A program made the position numbers and the translations under genes. The notes under the pieces were generated by a model that saw only the letters and a program-made list of their open reading frames with translations, had not been told where the DNA came from and did not search any database. A DNA stretch of 64,000 bases. Source: UBA7067 sp051880615 (GTDB lineage Bacteria; Bacillota; Clostridia; Oscillospirales; Acutalibacteraceae). The DNA is taken from NCBI GenBank assembly GCA_051880615.1, contig JBJEOH010000038.1, positions 1 through 64,000 on the forward strand. Direction: 5' to 3'. This document shows, in pieces, positions 61,579 to 64,000 of this stretch. Positions within the stretch are counted from its first letter, which is position 1. Each line of letters starts with the position of its first letter.

Positions 61579-62328
61579 ATGGATAAATTCACGATAAGAG
61601 ATATGAATTTGTATTACGGCAAATTTCACGCTTTAAAGAGCGTGAACCTCAATATGCCGGAAAATAAAATAACAGCGTTTATAGGTCCGTCGGGCTGCGG
61701 AAAATCAACGCTTTTAAAGTCGCTCAACAGAATGAACGACCTTGTTGAGGGCTGTAAGATTACAGGCGATATAAGGCTTGACGGAGAGGATGTTTACGGC
61801 AATATAGATGTAAATATCCTCAGAAAAAGAGTAGGTATGGTGTTCCAAAAGGCTAACCCATTCCCGATGAGCGTGTATGACAACATTGCATACGGTCCTC
61901 GCACACACGGAATAAAGAGCAAGGCAAAGCTTGACGAGATTGTTGAAAGCTCGCTTAAGGACGCCGCAATCTGGGATGAGCTTAAGGACAGACTTAAAAA
62001 GAGTGCGCTCGGTCTTTCGGGCGGTCAGCAGCAGCGTTTGTGCATTGCAAGAGCTTTGGCAGTTAAGCCTGAGGTTTTGCTGATGGACGAGGCGACCTCT
62101 GCTCTTGACCCTATATCTACGGGTAAAATAGAGGAGCTTTGCTTAAAGCTTAAGGATCAGTACACAATAATAATGGTTACTCACAATATGCAGCAGGCGC
62201 TGAGAATTGCAGACTGCACTGCGTTCTTCCTGCTTGGTGAAATGGTTGAATTCGGGGATACAAACCGAATTTTCTCAAATCCGCAAAAGAGGGAAACCGA
62301 GGAGTACATTACGGGGAGGTTCGGATAA
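61579..62328 (+). CDS. pstB: Phosphate ABC transporter ATPase
   Basis: ATPase that drives PstCA, 249 residues. Walker A is GPSGCGKST, the ABC signature is LSGGQQQRLCIARAL, Walker B LLMDEATSALD and the switch His in VTHNMQQ. AAAGGATAATAGG precedes the ATG. It overlaps phoU by 1 base (TAATG). Confidence 0.96.
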   Translation: MDKFTIRDMNLYYGKFHALKSVNLNMPENKITAFIGPSGCGKSTLLKSLNRMNDLVEGCKITGDIRLDGEDVYGNIDVNILRKRVGMVFQKANPFPMSVYDNIAYGPRTHGIKSKAKLDEIVESSLKDAAIWDELKDRLKKSALGLSGGQQQRLCIARALAVKPEVLLMDEATSALDPISTGKIEELCLKLKDQYTIIMVTHNMQQALRIADCTAFFLLGEMVEFGDTNRIFSNPQKRETEEYITGRFG

Positions 62329-62996
62329 TGAGAGAGTATTACGATTTGCAGCTTAAGGATTTGAACAACCAGATTATCGAGATGGGCGGTCTTGTTGAAA
62401 AGTCAGTTGCTTACAGCGCGATGACGCTTGTTGAGTCTGACATAGAGAAGATTAAAAAGGTAAGCGAATACGAAAATGCAATAAACAGAAAGGAAAAGGA
62501 CATTGAAAGCCTTTGCGTTAATCTTATAATGCACAATCAGCCGGTTGCAAAGGATTTAAGATTTATTTCCGCTGTTTTAAAGCTTGTGACTGACCTTGAA
62601 AGAATAGGCGATCACGCCGAGGATATAGCTGAGATCGCAAGATTTATAAGCTCACAGGAGCCGCAGCTTGACAAGAGCGTATTCTCCGAGATTGCAAAAA
62701 CAGCCGTTGATATGGTGAACATCGGCGTTGATGCATTTGTAAAGCGTGATCTGCGCCTTGCACAAAAGGTAGCCGAGATGGACAACACGGTTGACCGCTT
62801 GTTTGTTGAGATAAGAGATAGGCTTGTTTCGGGGCTTAAGTCGGGAGAATATGATTCTGCTCCTGCGCTTGATTTGTTCCTTGCGACAAAGTATTTTGAG
62901 AGAATAGGCGACCATGCGGTTAACATAGCCGAGTGGGTTGTTTATTCGCTTACGGGCAAGCTTGAAAATCTTGATGATTACGGCATTGAGCAGTAA
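62328..62996 (+). CDS. phoU: Phosphate-signalling protein PhoU
   Basis: Cytoplasmic negative regulator that links PstB activity to the PhoR-PhoP system. The 222 residues form two three-helix PhoU repeats with the metal-binding motifs DLERIGDHAEDIAEI and YFERIGDHAVNIAEWV. GGGAGG lies at a good distance before the ATG. Last gene of the pst operon; a strong terminator follows. No PhoR-PhoP genes are in the window. Confidence 0.95.
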   Translation: MREYYDLQLKDLNNQIIEMGGLVEKSVAYSAMTLVESDIEKIKKVSEYENAINRKEKDIESLCVNLIMHNQPVAKDLRFISAVLKLVTDLERIGDHAEDIAEIARFISSQEPQLDKSVFSEIAKTAVDMVNIGVDAFVKRDLRLAQKVAEMDNTVDRLFVEIRDRLVSGLKSGEYDSAPALDLFLATKYFERIGDHAVNIAEWVVYSLTGKLENLDDYGIEQ

Positions 62997-63033
62997 TCGT
63001 TAATAAGCTGTTTACTTAAATTTGATATACCCG

Positions 63034-63065
63034 AAAGAGGCACGGAAAAGCTCCGTGCCTCTTTT
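63034..63065 (+). terminator. Terminator of the pst operon
   Basis: A perfect 13-bp stem, AAAGAGGCACGGA/TCCGTGCCTCTTT, with loop AAAGC is followed by T and GCGG. Confidence 0.85.
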
Positions 63066-63076
63066 GCGGCGCATTT

Positions 63077-63145
63077 AAGAGAGTTGAGTTTTAAGAGTTG
63101 AGAGTGGAGAGATGGTTGTCGCCGCAGCCGCTCCACTCTCCAATC
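63077..63145. repeat. Dispersed repeat, copy G (short)
   Basis: GAGAGTTGAGTTTTAAGAG and GAGAGTGGAGAGATGGTTG are followed by TCGCCGCAGCCGC and a pyrimidine end TCCACTCTCC. Only the hairpin module is present, lacking the GTAGGGAAC arms. Confidence 0.65.
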
Positions 63146-63155
63146 TTCAAAACAA

Positions 63156-63184
63156 AAGCTCCCCTGATTTCTCAGGAGAGCTTT
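63156..63184 (-). terminator. Terminator after the VanW-family gene
   Basis: On the minus strand AAAGCTCTCCTGA pairs with TCAGGGGAGCTTT (one G-U) around a 4-base loop, then TGTTTTG. It lies 17 bases past the stop codon. Confidence 0.7.
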
Positions 63185-63200
63185 ATTTGCAGCTTGCTGC

Positions 63201-64000
63201 TTATGAAATTTTAAGGTTCGCTTTCGGATCCTTTATCTTGTTCGATACATTGCCCGGGTCGCCTGCAACGACATAGTGACCGTTCTTTAAGCTGTATGCG
63301 GAGTCGGGCATATCCTCGCGCTTAACCTCTTTGCCGTTCTTGTAATATACTCTGTCGGCTTCAAAACCAAAGTATTCGCTGCCAATCCAGGAGCATTCCG
63401 ACTCGGTTCTTATCTCGTCCCATTCGCTCGGCTGGAAGCCGTAAATTTCACAGTGGAGAGTTACGCCGTCCATCCATGTGTGAACAAAAATCTGATAGTC
63501 GGAGTTGTTCTTCATCTTGAGGTCGAGGTTCGGGTAGTCGATTGTTGCGTCAAGTCCGCCGTATACATACACTGAGGTGTAGAAATGGTTTGCTCTCTCC
63601 TCAATGCCCATATCTGACAGCACCATTGCATTATATATTGTGGTTGCCGCCTGGCATATGCCGCCGCCGATGCCTGTAACATACTGCTCGTTCTGGATAA
63701 CGCTTGCCGGCAGATAGCCGTTTTCGGTAAGGTTGCTGTCGCCTGTACATTCGTTAAATGAGAATATCTTGCCGGGGTCTACTATTGTGCCGTCAATAGC
63801 GGCAAGTGCAGTTGCCATATTGTAGTTTGCGTTATAGCCGTTTGTAGATACGGTGCTGAACTGACCGATAAGCTGAACGCTGTTCTTGACCTCGTCCATT
63901 GAGTGCTTTGGCTTTTCTGTCGTGGTCTTTACTGTAACATCTCCGCTTTTAGCCCCGTTTTTGAAAAGCTCGTTAATATCCTCGGTCAATGCCTTCTGAT
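63201..64000 (-). CDS. VanW-family surface protein (5' end outside window)
   Basis: The last 266 or so residues of a VanW-domain protein; the frame is open to the window edge, so the N-terminus, probably with a membrane anchor and a PG_binding_4 domain, is missing. The VanW core shows NYNMATALAAIDGTIVDPG, FSFNECTG, ENGYLPASVI, the GIGGGICQAATTIYNAM motif and ERANHFYTSVYV. It is a beta-rich domain of unsettled function, common in Gram-positives. The C-terminus is polar, ending in a Lys/Asp-rich stretch. Confidence 0.9.
   Translation of the reverse strand, partial: QKALTEDINELFKNGAKSGDVTVKTTTEKPKHSMDEVKNSVQLIGQFSTVSTNGYNANYNMATALAAIDGTIVDPGKIFSFNECTGDSNLTENGYLPASVIQNEQYVTGIGGGICQAATTIYNAMVLSDMGIEERANHFYTSVYVYGGLDATIDYPNLDLKMKNNSDYQIFVHTWMDGVTLHCEIYGFQPSEWDEIRTESECSWIGSEYFGFEADRVYYKNGKEVKREDMPDSAYSLKNGHYVVAGDPGNVSNKIKDPKANLKIS

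Overview
The window reads as chromosome of a spore-forming, anaerobic Gram-positive of the Ruminococcaceae/Oscillospiraceae type. Support: gpr, spoIIP, gerW and ypeB (endospores); reverse rubrerythrin, rubredoxin and PerR (anaerobe peroxide defence); a SCIFF peptide with its radical SAM maturase (a Clostridia hallmark); and two secreted proteins with type I dockerins, one an alpha-amylase. A starch-degrading, dockerin-carrying human-gut Ruminococcus such as R. bromii is my best guess; this is inference. No tRNA gene, CRISPR array, prophage or intact transposase was seen.

Layout. 1-1475: 3' part of a 23S rRNA gene, not followed by a 5S gene. 1.7-6.4 kb: dockerin alpha-amylase, ROK glucokinase, SPFH protein with three zinc ribbons. 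6.5-15.7 kb, all minus: MATE exporter with a hairpin-rich leader, LacI regulator, ilvB-ilvN-ilvC, and tatD / cohesin-like membrane protein / PLP decarboxylase. 15.9-22.5 kb: C39-like peptidase, DUF6062, 8-oxoguanine glycosylase, metG, SCIFF precursor plus maturase. 22.9-31.6 kb, plus: site-2 protease, scpA-scpB, DUF2953, gerW, D,D-carboxypeptidase, rluB, YgiQ radical SAM, ComEC-like hydrolase with DUF3006, and a broken small gene. 31.7-37.5 kb: Tyr T-box and tyrS, mscL with a zinc ribbon, M15 peptidase, amidase, polysaccharide deacetylase, perR and reverse rubrerythrin. 37.7-42.3 kb: tautomerase, a methyltransferase interrupted by TGA, a MITE-like element, small unknown genes, DUF6512 membrane protein, dockerin cysteine protease. 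42.4-51.5 kb: gpr-spoIIP, an acidic membrane protein, an intracellular GH13 enzyme, rpmB, acyltransferase, Ig-like protein, esterase. 51.6-57 kb: citrate synthase, C-GCAxxG-C-C protein, two-subunit fumarase, nitroreductase, HAD phosphatase, rubredoxin. 57.2-64 kb: ypeB, pstSCAB-phoU, and a VanW-family gene cut by the window end.

How the genes fit together. The secreted amylase, intracellular cyclomaltodextrinase-like enzyme and glucokinase form a plausible starch-to-glucose-6-phosphate path. The amylase and the cysteine protease carry dockerins with the same DAIxVQK recognition helix, and a membrane-anchored protein at 14.0-14.9 kb looks like a single cohesin; together they suggest parts of an amylosome-like cell-surface complex.

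Intergenic space is rich in repeats: a dispersed family in at least seven places, a 185-bp element with 15-bp terminal inverted repeats, a six-hairpin array in the MATE leader, and a 156-bp structured inverted repeat before pstS whose G-U pairs point to a minus-strand RNA.
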